This document shows positions 52,977-62,143 of a DNA stretch of 64,000 nucleotides, piece by piece; the stretch's first letter is position 1, and each line of letters begins with the position of its first letter. Below the pieces are notes generated by a model. That model saw only the letters and a program-made list of their open reading frames with translations. It was not told where the DNA came from and made no database searches. Both the position numbers and the translations under genes were made by a program. Origin of the DNA: Nitrospira_D sp035465795 (GTDB lineage Bacteria > Nitrospirota > Nitrospiria > Nitrospirales > Nitrospiraceae); assembly GCF_049546785.1 (NCBI RefSeq), contig NZ_JBMWAN010000002.1, positions 434,001 through 498,000 on the forward strand, read 5' to 3'.

Positions 52977-54655
52977 GACCCTTGTTCGTTCGACCATTTT
53001 ACGATTGAAGTAATGACGGACTGAATTTCTTTGGGAATGGCATCTTTTACCTGCATCTCATCGATCTTCTTGAGAGCCTTGCTCGCCTTGTGTTTAACAT
53101 CCTTACCTACACCCAACAAGCCCTCAAATGATGATTTGAAATGCTGCACAGGAAAATCTCCTGCAGCCTCACGAACTCTTGCGTTCTCAGCCTCCGCTTC
53201 ACATATACCGTCTAAATCAAACAAGACGAAAGCCGGTATTGCAAAGGCGTGACAGATCGTTGCGTAATGGGGAATCTTCTCTTTTCCATCGCAACTTATG
53301 ATTGATAGTTGATCGAACTGTTTCCCTAATACTGCGGCCAACTTGGGCAACCCGTATTTCTCAACCGGTCCCTCCACAAGAAGCACCTTCCGGGCAAAGA
53401 AAATATCGCTATCGTTCGAGGTGAACGCTGTTTGATGGTACCCATACTTGGGTATATCGTTGAGGTGTTCAGCAATAGTCTTTGATCCGAGCTTTACCGC
53501 GAGTTTCTCCTTCTTGGGATACTGATCCTTCCAGGTCATCCGCGAGATACTTTTCCAGTTCCCCAGGTCAATGAACAAGGGAGAATGAGTGGTCATGATC
53601 GTTTGTGCAGATGATTGACTCAGGTGATTGGCAAGTTTCAGTTGTAGTTGGGGGTGAAGGTGAAGTTCCGGTTCATCGATCAACAGAATCAAATCATCTC
53701 CGGCGCGTTCACTGACTTGCTCAAGGAGCATGAGAGCGACAAGCATGGAAATCCCAGATCCTGCACCCTCCAAATCTACCTGGTTCGACCCTTCCCGGAA
53801 TGACAAAAAACCTTTAGCAAAAGGCTGTTCAATGTTGAGCAGAGATATTTCCAATGACTCAAAGCCCTCCCCAAGGAACTCGCTTAACTGCTTTCTCAAA
53901 GGGCTAAGAATTTTGCTCTTCTTTGGGTCTTCAACGACATTGATTACGCTTTCGTAGTAAGCATCCCATTTCTCTTTTGCTTGCTCTTGAAACCAATCCT
54001 TGCGGTAGCGCCAATTGAGATCCTTGGCGATCTTACTGAAAAGAGAATTGAAGCCCACTTTTGTCTCTCGTTCTCGGTGTCGATCAAAATAGAAGACATT
54101 GGGGAACCCTACTAGATCGTTGGCGAGTGAAACGCTATCTCGTCGCAGGTTCATCGGAGTTCCAGACTTTCTCCCAACTGAAAACCCTTGGTCTGTCTCA
54201 ACAACATATAAAGGCAAATCATCCAATGACATACTCTCTGGGAGGGTAAGTTCGTTGATCTCCTGCTTCTTCTGATAGGTAATCGGAGAACAGAGATGGG
54301 AAACAACAAAAGGATCAGAAAAGGCCTTACTGGGCGCTGCCTTCTCACGGCGTTTGACATTTAACTCTACCGATTGAGCAAGAAGGGTCTGGTGAGTATA
54401 GCCATCTGGAACTTTGACGGCGAAGGGCTTGTCAAACTCGACCCTGATCTTTATGGCGTCTGCATCGGCATTATTGAAATCCTGCTCATCTAATCGAGAT
54501 GAAAGATAGTAAGTAGATGTGGCGTAATTTATGGCTTCAAGAATGGCCGTCTTGCCCGATCCGTTTTCGCCAACTAAAACGTGATGGTCGGCGAACTCCA
54601 ATTCAGTGCTCTTATGAGCTCGAAAGTTTTGTATTTGCACACGAGATATCTTCAC
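52973..54655 (-). CDS. OLD-family ATPase/TOPRIM endonuclease
   Basis: 560 residues. ABC-type ATPase: Walker A GENGSGKTAI (about 29-38), signature LEGAGSGISMLVALMLLEQV, Walker B LILLIDEPELHLHP, and the H-loop TTHSPLF. The C-terminal TOPRIM domain has VLLVEGPVEKYG (catalytic Glu), SIISCDGKEK and the DxD of LFDLDG. OLD proteins are DNA nucleases used in phage defence (P2 Old; Gabija GajA is a class 2 relative). No UvrD-like GajB partner is adjacent. The GTG start overlaps the stop of the Mod stub; the stop overlaps mod. Confidence 0.9.
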   Translation of the reverse strand: MKISRVQIQNFRAHKSTELEFADHHVLVGENGSGKTAILEAINYATSTYYLSSRLDEQDFNNADADAIKIRVEFDKPFAVKVPDGYTHQTLLAQSVELNVKRREKAAPSKAFSDPFVVSHLCSPITYQKKQEINELTLPESMSLDDLPLYVVETDQGFSVGRKSGTPMNLRRDSVSLANDLVGFPNVFYFDRHRERETKVGFNSLFSKIAKDLNWRYRKDWFQEQAKEKWDAYYESVINVVEDPKKSKILSPLRKQLSEFLGEGFESLEISLLNIEQPFAKGFLSFREGSNQVDLEGAGSGISMLVALMLLEQVSERAGDDLILLIDEPELHLHPQLQLKLANHLSQSSAQTIMTTHSPLFIDLGNWKSISRMTWKDQYPKKEKLAVKLGSKTIAEHLNDIPKYGYHQTAFTSNDSDIFFARKVLLVEGPVEKYGLPKLAAVLGKQFDQLSIISCDGKEKIPHYATICHAFAIPAFVLFDLDGICEAEAENARVREAAGDFPVQHFKSSFEGLLGVGKDVKHKASKALKKIDEMQVKDAIPKEIQSVITSIVKWSNEQGS

Positions 54656-54813
54656 TTCAGAGTAAGCCGGTTAACCAGTAGATCATGGTTGGTGACACCG
54701 TGCGATGCGTGGTAGGACTTCTCGCGGTCCTCCAGCAGAATCCGTGGCTCCAGCTTCGGCCGATTCTCTTTTCCAATCCAAGTGAGTTCGAGTTTTGTAC
54801 GGTTGCTGGCCAT
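54652..54813 (-). pseudogene. N-terminal stub of a second Mod methyltransferase
   Basis: 53 codons: LELTWIGKENRPKLEPRILL then EDREKSYHASHGVTNHD, nearly the same as residues 7-46 of the full Mod, ending LLVNRLTLK. DNA similarity to 52855-52976 is high but not identical, so it is a diverged copy. Its TGA overlaps the GTG of the OLD gene (GTGA), and its ATG lies two bases after the preceding gene's TAG. It may be a scar or a translated leader. Confidence 0.82.
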
Positions 54814-54815
54814 GT

Positions 54816-57446
54816 CTAGGATGATGCTCCGGCGTTGGTCACAGGTGCTTTCTTACCCCTGTCTTTGACTGCTTTCGCAAGTGCTCTCACGTCTCTAATA
54901 TCTTGTCCCAGCTGCTTGGCTGTAGGGACAGATTCATTCTTTATAGAAGAAGCGTCGTGAGAATCTATTGCCTCGCAACACGCTTTATAAAGCCTTTCAA
55001 TTTCTTTAAGCTCAGCTTCTGTAAAGCCCACTACTTGCTTAAGTCGATCAATGCTGATTCTGTCCCGGTAGCGGTGCAAGACTCCATTAAACACAACGTC
55101 CTGAATAATGCGCTCAATGGTGGCACGTAAGCGACTGTATTGCCTTCGCATTCTTGAGCGTTCTTCCTCGTTGGGGTAGGCCGGCCAACTTTGTTCTAAT
55201 TGCTTGTGCTCCTCTTCCAACTTATTTAGCCGGTCCTTATAGTCCATATGCTCCCAAGGGAGACCTTCAATGACATGGCCCGGGTGGTCGTTTGCCCATT
55301 CAAGATGGTGCATTTGGTAGTCAATGTTCTGTTGCTCGATTGCATCAAGCAATTCACACAAAAATACAGTCTCGTGTGTCAGCACAATAACCTGACGCTG
55401 CTTAGCTTCATCGACAAGGCGACGCGCCACTCGCAGCCGTCGGTGATGATCAAGCGAGGAAACTGGGTCATCAAACACAATCCCACCACCGTGACCAGCC
55501 AAGTGCAATTCGGCTAAGAAAGAGCCAATTGCAATCGCCCTCTGTTCTCCTTCGCTCAGGATTTCATCCAATTTGGTGGTAAGGGGAAGTGCTAACACTA
55601 ACTTGTGTTTCATCTTCCCTTTCTCAACACGCTCGATGAGCTTGGTCTTTATATGCCCGACTCCCAAAACTTCAAATTCCTTATCGAGTGCTGTCTTCAG
55701 TGCGGCTGTGACTGCTTGACTCGCAAATTCCTTTGCTTTATCTGAAATCGCTTTCGTTTTCAGATCATCTTTACACTTAAGCAACGTTGCCTTGACCTTC
55801 ATTCTACGGATGAGATCTTGCACGGCTTCAGATCGGGGGGACAGACTCACTCGAGCACGAAGTTCAGCACGTTCAGCCTCGAAGGACTTCCTGATATTTT
55901 GATCACTCGCATTCTCTAGATCCCCAGACTGATCACGCAATGTCTTGGAAATCTCTCTCAGCCTTGGCCGTGGGTCCAAATCCAATGGGTAAGGGCTATC
56001 CCAATTATGTGTATTAAGAGAGCCCCGAAGCCATGTTCTTCGTGCCTCAACCTGCTTCTCAAAAGCCTGGACACTCTGAAGCACGGCCAGATCCAATTGC
56101 TTGAGTTCTTCGATAAGCGGTTCATCCAATCCGAAAGCAAGAGAGGCTTTGGCAAGTCTCTGGTCAGCTAACATGCGCTGCTGGCGCTTGTCCGTAGCCA
56201 CCTTGGCGGTCTCTTGCTTCAGGAAGCCGTCAAAACGTTGCATGCGATTCGCCGCATCTTCGTTCAGCGGCTGCTGGCACAACAGACACTTCGCCCCTGA
56301 GCACACATGTGGAAAGGCTTCACTCGGGTAGGCGGAGTCCAGGGAGAAACTACGCGCCGCCTCGAAGAGAGTCTTCCACGCCAGATCACCTGTCCCTGGC
56401 AGTAAGGGTTCCCCGGCTCGAAGATTCTCCGCAGCAAGAACTTCAGCCTTAATCGCAGCTTCTGTCTCGCTATCGCATGCTTTGAGCTTCTGGGCTGCCG
56501 CTTCATCGACGTAGGGAAGGCTTGAGTCAATGCGAGAAACGAGACCATCGATGCGCTGGGCTGAGAGCAGCAATCCTTTTGCCTTGGCCTTCGGATCATT
56601 TTCCGCCAAGGTCTTTTCTAGCTCGTTTAGTCGGTTCGTTTCTGATTTTGTGAGAGTTGCCAGTTTCTTAACCAGCTCGCTATTTGTAGTGTCGCTCAGA
56701 GATGCGATTACCTTCCCAACCGATGTGTCTCCTATTAGATCAGCAAAAGGAGCAACGTCCGTGTTTGTCGATTCGATTTCGCTGTTCAATCGGCGCAATA
56801 GTTCGGGCAGAACCTTTTGTCCGAGATTTTCTAATATGTCGAGACCATAGGGAAGGTAGGCAACATCCTGCTCGTCCAGGTATTCACGAGCACATCGTCC
56901 ATCAAACACAGCTATCGTTGAAAGCTCCTCAGGAGCTGGGCTATCGCGTTTCCAGTTAAGCGATTTCTGGACTGTGCCCACCGTAACGTCGAAAATTGCT
57001 TCCGGGACTTTCCCACTGGACTGCGGATCACTCGCATCGGCATGGATGGTTTCCGAAACGTCACGCGCACGACAAGCTCGCTTTAGCACACGAGAGTACC
57101 CAGACTTTCCTGAACCGTTGCCGCCGTAGATTATTGTGATCCCTTTAGGTCCGAAGGTGAGTTTCTCGCCATCTGCAATTCTATTGACGTTCTTTAACTC
57201 TCGAAGGGCATTAAGAACCACAACGCCGGGACCGGCAGACTGTACAGGAAGATGTTCTGCTGCGAGTGGACTTGGCTGGCGATTTTGGGGGTCAGGCAAT
57301 CCTCGGGCAGACTTGAGCGTTGCATACAAGTCATCAATGTCTTGCGAGCTGCATTCTTGATATTGAAATAAGCGTCGAAGGGCATCGCGCTGCCAAGGCA
57401 AGAGGTTTGCGCTAGACCAAACAAGAATATCAGTCAGTAGTGACAT
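54816..57446 (-). CDS. PrrC/RloC-like AAA ATPase, possible anticodon nuclease
   Basis: 876 residues. Walker A GGNGSGKS (108-115), a zinc-hook-like CLLC (387-390) between long helical segments, ABC signature LSEGEQ (630-635), Walker B GIVFDDPVSSLD (about 655-666). The C-terminal 100 residues have R774-xxx-E778 and His830, spacing reminiscent of the Arg-Glu-His triad of PrrC/RloC tRNA nucleases. RloC has the same ATPase plus zinc hook plus ACNase layout. ATPase call is firm; the nuclease call is tentative. It lies 9 bases after the DUF2130 gene. Confidence 0.75.
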   Translation of the reverse strand: MSLLTDILVWSSANLLPWQRDALRRLFQYQECSSQDIDDLYATLKSARGLPDPQNRQPSPLAAEHLPVQSAGPGVVVLNALRELKNVNRIADGEKLTFGPKGITIIYGGNGSGKSGYSRVLKRACRARDVSETIHADASDPQSSGKVPEAIFDVTVGTVQKSLNWKRDSPAPEELSTIAVFDGRCAREYLDEQDVAYLPYGLDILENLGQKVLPELLRRLNSEIESTNTDVAPFADLIGDTSVGKVIASLSDTTNSELVKKLATLTKSETNRLNELEKTLAENDPKAKAKGLLLSAQRIDGLVSRIDSSLPYVDEAAAQKLKACDSETEAAIKAEVLAAENLRAGEPLLPGTGDLAWKTLFEAARSFSLDSAYPSEAFPHVCSGAKCLLCQQPLNEDAANRMQRFDGFLKQETAKVATDKRQQRMLADQRLAKASLAFGLDEPLIEELKQLDLAVLQSVQAFEKQVEARRTWLRGSLNTHNWDSPYPLDLDPRPRLREISKTLRDQSGDLENASDQNIRKSFEAERAELRARVSLSPRSEAVQDLIRRMKVKATLLKCKDDLKTKAISDKAKEFASQAVTAALKTALDKEFEVLGVGHIKTKLIERVEKGKMKHKLVLALPLTTKLDEILSEGEQRAIAIGSFLAELHLAGHGGGIVFDDPVSSLDHHRRLRVARRLVDEAKQRQVIVLTHETVFLCELLDAIEQQNIDYQMHHLEWANDHPGHVIEGLPWEHMDYKDRLNKLEEEHKQLEQSWPAYPNEEERSRMRRQYSRLRATIERIIQDVVFNGVLHRYRDRISIDRLKQVVGFTEAELKEIERLYKACCEAIDSHDASSIKNESVPTAKQLGQDIRDVRALAKAVKDRGKKAPVTNAGASS

Positions 57447-57455
57447 AATTGCGCG

Positions 57456-58760
57456 CTATCCCTCATTACCAATTCGATCATCTGCGTCGGTCGGATGAGA
57501 GGCAGGTGGATTCAGAGCAGGTAATTCTAGCCCCTCGATTTCCTGTATCGTCTTTCCTGCAATTCCCTGCAGGTCTCCATACATCCCTGCCGTTGCCTGC
57601 ATCACCCGATCAATTTGTTCTTCACGCTTGGCCCACTGTTTGATGATGGCCTTCTTCTCTTTATCGAGATCCTCCTGCATAGAGGAGAACGCCTCGACAA
57701 TTGCCTCGACCCGATGACGGAAGCGAGGTCCGGTCAGATATTGATAGACCATTTCTGTTTTCGTCTGCTGCCCCTCGGACGCTTGGCGGGCTGAAGCGAC
57801 TTCGATGAGCGTGTGGCGAAGCGTGAGGGCAACTGGAAGTACTGTTTTAGTATGTGTGACCCAGACGTTCTCGACCAACCCGAATGTTTCTATTTCTTTG
57901 GGGAGCGATTGGCTCACGATCACGGCAATCTCAGCTTTGGCAGATCGCTGATCTTCACGAAGCTTAGCCAGCCAGCCGTCGCTCCAGTTCTTGGTTCGCT
58001 TCGATTCCCAGATGATCGTCCCACATCGTTGTCCGCTCGGCCCGACAACATGCTGTAGCGCATCACCGCCATGCTCTCCTTTGGGGACAGGCTCGATCGT
58101 ATCCCGTGGAAACTTCGCACGCAGCAGAGCCTCTAGTTCTAATTCCTGAACTTCCCCTTGGAGCTGTTGCGAGCCCTGCTCAGCCTTTCGCTTCAACTCC
58201 TCGATCTGCTTCTGCATGGAAGAGATCGTTTGCTCTGCTTCCATGACCTTGAGCTTCAGTCCTTCCTCGGCTTCTTTCTTGGCCTGTTCCCGGGTGGTCG
58301 CGAGTCCCTCTTGGACCCGCTTTTCAACTGTCAGCTCCAATTCACGCTTGGCGTCGTCGAGCTCGCGTTGTTTGCGAAGAAGATCGGCTTGGGCTTTCTG
58401 CGCCTCGGTCAGTTTGACATTCTGCTGATTGATGACTTCTTGGAGATCGGCAAGGGCCTGCGTCTTTTGGTCAATATCTGTTTGAAGAACCAGCTTCGCT
58501 TTCTTCGCTTCTTCAACCGCGATCTTGCCACGCTCCAGCTTGAGCTTTTCTGCCACCTGGTCATCGACTGTCTGCTGTGCTTTGGAAAGCGCTTCTTCCC
58601 GCTCGCGCAATGCAGCATCGCGTTTCGCGACATCGGCATCTTTCTGAGCCAGTTGCTTTTGGTATTCGCGGCGTGTGGATTCGATCAATGGAGCGGCGAG
58701 AGACTCCGTGAGTTTGATCTCGGTCTTACAGTTGGGACAGATGATGGTGGGTTCGTTCAT
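57456..58760 (-). CDS. DUF2130 coiled-coil, nuclease-like protein
   Basis: 434 residues. Zinc-ribbon-like start (ICPNCKTEI), a long coiled coil (about 27-210, KLERGKIAVEEAKKAKL), then the DUF2130 domain: FPRDTIEPVPKGEHGGDALQ with Asp233 and GTIIWESKRTKNW with E252-x-K254, a PD-(D/E)XK-like pattern. A second helical part closes it (VEAIVEAFSSMQEDLDKE). GAGGACGG precedes the ATG. Often found near restriction and defence genes; activity not established. Confidence 0.85.
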   Translation of the reverse strand: MNEPTIICPNCKTEIKLTESLAAPLIESTRREYQKQLAQKDADVAKRDAALREREEALSKAQQTVDDQVAEKLKLERGKIAVEEAKKAKLVLQTDIDQKTQALADLQEVINQQNVKLTEAQKAQADLLRKQRELDDAKRELELTVEKRVQEGLATTREQAKKEAEEGLKLKVMEAEQTISSMQKQIEELKRKAEQGSQQLQGEVQELELEALLRAKFPRDTIEPVPKGEHGGDALQHVVGPSGQRCGTIIWESKRTKNWSDGWLAKLREDQRSAKAEIAVIVSQSLPKEIETFGLVENVWVTHTKTVLPVALTLRHTLIEVASARQASEGQQTKTEMVYQYLTGPRFRHRVEAIVEAFSSMQEDLDKEKKAIIKQWAKREEQIDRVMQATAGMYGDLQGIAGKTIQEIEGLELPALNPPASHPTDADDRIGNEG

Positions 58761-58774
58761 AGCCGTCCTCGTCC

Positions 58775-61624
58775 TTACCGTACCTGCCAGCGAACTGAAA
58801 ATAGCTGCTGGGAGCTTACCTTTTGTTGAAGCTTGCCCTCAATTTCTGAGATGAGCTGACCGCGCCGACGGTCGATCTCGTCTTGGGCATCAAACAACGC
58901 TCTGCGGCGCTTTCCTCGCTCGGATTCGATCGCCTTGATCTGCTTTTGACCGGCAAGCTTCTCTTCCAGAGTGAGCGCTGCCACGGCTGCTTTCCGGGCT
59001 TCTTTGATCTGCCGGTCGAATTCCTTAATCTCTCGCTCTAAACCCACTTTCAAATCATCGGCCCAGGCATCCAGCTTGTCGGCTTCGATCTCAAAGAATT
59101 CGGCATTGCGCTCCGAGATGTGTCGTCGAATGGCGTCCTGACGTTCTTCCGTCCGCTTACTGAGCGTTGGAGGCTCAACAAATGAGCTTGCCGGCTGAGT
59201 GACTGTGGCAGGCAGAGAGAACAGGCGGCGAACGGCTTCCTCGTCCAACACCTCGCCACTGTCGGTCACCCCCGTTGAAATGAGGTAGTCTTCGGCTTGA
59301 TCAAGCGCTTCTACGGTGAACAAAGAGAGGGTCAGGACTCCAGACTTGCCGATAAGCGGCTCCACCACACTGACTTTGCCGTCGTGTTTTCCATACTCAA
59401 AGGTCAGTTCTGCCGGGTTGAGCCGGCGGGCCTTTGCTTGCTCCAGCACATGCTCTGCAAGTGGATGCGCCAAGCGATAGAGATGTGCTTCTCCAGTTCG
59501 ACGAGGTAATTCGTAGAGCCCCAGCGGGATCTCTCCTCTGAATGGACAGGTGTTGAGTCGGAACGAGGTGTCTGAAAGGAAGTCTGCATGATCGCGTAGC
59601 TCAAAGCGTGTGAGTTGCATCAGGATGCGCTCATATCGATTGAGATACAGCCGTGAGCTTTCGTCGCTCACACGCAGCTTTTCCCGGACCTCATCATCGA
59701 AGTGTTCAAACAGGAGCTGGCGCGCACGAGTCATGGCTTCGTCGATCTGGGTGCCAAGCTCTCCTTGGAGCTGTTCAAACGAGGTCTTGATCTCTTGTGG
59801 GGTGCGGCAGCGCTGATAGATGTCGTTAATCCGCTTTTCGAAATCCACCCCGGATTCAATCGCGCCCAGCACTTCGTCGCTCGCCCCAAAGACGCCTTCA
59901 AACAACAGGAATTTCTCAGAGAGCAGCCGAAAGACGTGCTGATCGGCTTCGTTGTTCTGATTGAGGAAGTTCACCACGACGACGTCGTGCTTTTGCCCAT
60001 ACCGGTGGCAGCGGCCGATGCGCTGCTCGATCCGCTGGGGGTTCCATGGGAGATCATAGTTCACGACGAGCGAGCAGAACTGAAGGTTGATTCCCTCGGA
60101 CCCCGCCTCCGTGGCGATCATGATCTGGCCCTGTTCCTTGAAGTAATCCACGATCGCCGAGCGCAGGTCGGCTGAACGTGACCCGGTGATTCGATCCGTT
60201 CCTTGATGGCGCTGGAGCCATTCTTGGTAGATCTCTTTCGATCGGGGGTCGTTGTTCGAGCCATTAAAGAGAACGATGTGGTCTTTCCAGGGGCTATCGG
60301 CCAGAACTCGGAGAAGATATTCCTGGGTGCGGCGTGATTCAGTAAAGATGATGGCCTTTTGTGCCGCGCCTAATTCTTCTGCTTTGCCAAAGGCAGTGCG
60401 CAGCGCGGTGAGGAGCGCTTGGCCTTTCGCATTATGAGTGATCGACACCGCCAGCTTGCGGAAACCTTCGAGATCGTCGATTTCCTGTTGGATGGCTCTG
60501 CGGTCCGCCTCGGTGAGCACTTTCGAGGCGGCTTCTTCCTCGTCCCACTCCTCCGCCAGCTCATCGAGTGTCTCAAAGTCCTCCTCCAGGGCTTCCTCAA
60601 GTGGGTTTGGCCCATCGGCGAGCCTGAGACGTTCACGGAGGCGCGAGCTCATTGAGTCCAGCGCTCCGGCGATTGCAAACGAAGACGAGGCCAACAGCTT
60701 GCGGAGGACGAGCGTCATCAGGGAGCGCTGGCTCGATGGGAGCGCTTGCAGGTTGTCCCGACGGAGATAATCGGACACGAGATGATAGAGCCGATCTTCA
60801 TTTTCAGCCGGCGTAAAGGGCTGCATCATCGGTAAGCGCTTGGTATAGCGCACATAGGGCAACACCTGACGGCGAAGCGTGCGCTTGCAGAGCGGCTGCA
60901 GACGGGCCTTCAGGGTTTCGAATGTGGCTTGATTGTGCAGGTTCGCAAACTGCTCTTTGAAGCTCTTGAGGTCGCCGAAGATGCGGTCGTCCACCACACT
61001 GACGAGCCCATACAGTTCGAGCAACGAATTCTGCAGCGGCGTAGCAGTAAGAAGCAGCTTCGGTGCGTCCTTGAGGGCGTGCTTGATGGTGTTGGCAATG
61101 ACGTTCGTCGGCTTATACACGTTCCGTAAGCGATGGGCTTCGTCGATCACCACGAGGTCCCAGCGCATGAGGCTGATCTCTGCAGCCTTGGTACGGGCAA
61201 ACTGGTAGGAGCAGATGATGATGTCGTCGCACTCGAACGGCCGGACATGGCCTTGACGGACCATATCATTGTAGGACTTCGTCTCTAGAATGCAGCAGGG
61301 CAGGAAGAACTTCTCCAGAAGTTCCTGGTGCCACTGCTTGCGGAGGTTGGATGGAGTAATGACCAGGATGCGTCGCTTTCGCTCCGCCCACTTCTGTGAC
61401 AGCACGAGTCCGGCTTCGATAGTTTTTCCAAGACCAACTTCGTCTGCCAAGAGGGCGCCTTTTGAGAGAGGCGATCGGAAGGCAAACAACGCGGCTTCGA
61501 TTTGGTGTGGATTGAGGTCTACCTGCGCATCCACTAAAGCGCTTGCGAGCTTTTCAATGCTGTCTGACGGGCAGCGCTTGGTGAGTTCATGAGCGAAGAA
61601 TTTGGTGTGGTACGGGGTGATCAT
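58775..61624 (-). CDS. SNF2/RapA-type helicase
   Basis: 949 residues. Helicase ATPase: DEVGLGKT (61-68), DEAH (161-164), LLLTATPLQNSLLELY, and the C-terminal half with GSEGINLQFCSLVVNYDLPWNPQRIEQ split around and QRIGRCHRYGQ. The last 350 residues hold a RapA-like and coiled-coil tail (KEARKAAVAALTLEEKL). SNF2 motors translocate on double-stranded DNA and recur in anti-phage loci such as DISARM. First gene of the long minus-strand operon. Confidence 0.9.
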   Translation of the reverse strand: MITPYHTKFFAHELTKRCPSDSIEKLASALVDAQVDLNPHQIEAALFAFRSPLSKGALLADEVGLGKTIEAGLVLSQKWAERKRRILVITPSNLRKQWHQELLEKFFLPCCILETKSYNDMVRQGHVRPFECDDIIICSYQFARTKAAEISLMRWDLVVIDEAHRLRNVYKPTNVIANTIKHALKDAPKLLLTATPLQNSLLELYGLVSVVDDRIFGDLKSFKEQFANLHNQATFETLKARLQPLCKRTLRRQVLPYVRYTKRLPMMQPFTPAENEDRLYHLVSDYLRRDNLQALPSSQRSLMTLVLRKLLASSSFAIAGALDSMSSRLRERLRLADGPNPLEEALEEDFETLDELAEEWDEEEAASKVLTEADRRAIQQEIDDLEGFRKLAVSITHNAKGQALLTALRTAFGKAEELGAAQKAIIFTESRRTQEYLLRVLADSPWKDHIVLFNGSNNDPRSKEIYQEWLQRHQGTDRITGSRSADLRSAIVDYFKEQGQIMIATEAGSEGINLQFCSLVVNYDLPWNPQRIEQRIGRCHRYGQKHDVVVVNFLNQNNEADQHVFRLLSEKFLLFEGVFGASDEVLGAIESGVDFEKRINDIYQRCRTPQEIKTSFEQLQGELGTQIDEAMTRARQLLFEHFDDEVREKLRVSDESSRLYLNRYERILMQLTRFELRDHADFLSDTSFRLNTCPFRGEIPLGLYELPRRTGEAHLYRLAHPLAEHVLEQAKARRLNPAELTFEYGKHDGKVSVVEPLIGKSGVLTLSLFTVEALDQAEDYLISTGVTDSGEVLDEEAVRRLFSLPATVTQPASSFVEPPTLSKRTEERQDAIRRHISERNAEFFEIEADKLDAWADDLKVGLEREIKEFDRQIKEARKAAVAALTLEEKLAGQKQIKAIESERGKRRRALFDAQDEIDRRRGQLISEIEGKLQQKVSSQQLFSVRWQVR

Positions 61625-61714
61625 CTACCGCGGAAGAATACCCGTTTTCTAATGAGAAATCACCCCGACTTTTGGAGAAGAGATCTTTCGCATTCCGTCA
61701 CATAGAGCCTTTTC

Positions 61715-61730
61715 CTGGTAGAACTACCAG
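61715..61730. promoter_or_regulatory. Palindrome upstream of the defence operon
   Basis: CTGGTAG-aa-CTACCAG, a perfect 7-bp inverted repeat, 91 bases before the ATG of the first operon gene. Likely an operator or small hairpin in the leader. Confidence 0.45.
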
Positions 61731-61763
61731 CTCCATGAACGCTTCCGGCCACGCACCATCACC

Positions 61764-61971
61764 TCACTTCCCCCCCTTCAATCCTCAACCCCCTCTTATA
61801 AGGATTGTTCGGCGAATCGGGTCGGGACGGACTTCCTGCCCCGTAGGGATTGTGCAGCGACTCCGGTGAGAAGGGCGAGCCGTAGCGGCCGAACTGGTTG
61901 CTCGTCGAATCCGGATCGAACGGATTGGCGCTGAGGTTGCCCAGGTCTTCAGCCTGGAGCGAGGCGGAGGG
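61764..61971 (-). pseudogene. 5'-truncated Asn-Pro-Tyr repeat protein, copy A
   Basis: Open frame without a start: PSASLQAEDLGNLSANPFDP, then FGRYGSPFSPESLHNPYGAG, ending NPYKRGLRIEGGK. ASLQA looks like the end of a lost signal peptide. A related copy lies at 63520-63705. Together with the palindrome and repeats it fills the gap 61625-62143. Confidence 0.7.
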
Positions 61972-61974
61972 CTA

Positions 61975-62064
61975 GTCTATCTGGATTGACTCGTCTATCT
62001 GGTTGGCCGGATCGGGGAATGTCTGTCTGGTCTATCTTGTCTGATTAGTCTATCTGGTTGGCCG
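61975..62064. repeat. Short direct repeats GTCTATCTGG(TTGGCCG)
   Basis: gtctatctgg occurs at 61975, 61993 and 62048; the last two extend to gtctatctggttggccg followed by (g/a)atcgg. Related words recur near 62910 (tctgtctggttggtcgg) and 28785. Confidence 0.65.
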
Positions 62065-62143
62065 AATCGGAACCCCCACCAGAGAAACCAGAAAGACCAG
62101 ACAAACTCGAGAGACGATCGACGGAAGACAGGACTCGTGATCG

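Noticed and set aside
52973..54655. Calling the OLD gene GajA of a Gabija system
   Set aside because: No UvrD-like helicase (GajB) is next to it; the neighbours are mod and a PrrC/RloC-like gene.
58775..61624. Assigning the locus to DISARM because of a SNF2-type helicase
   Set aside because: No DUF1998 (DrmB), DrmA-type helicase or PLD (DrmC) gene is present.
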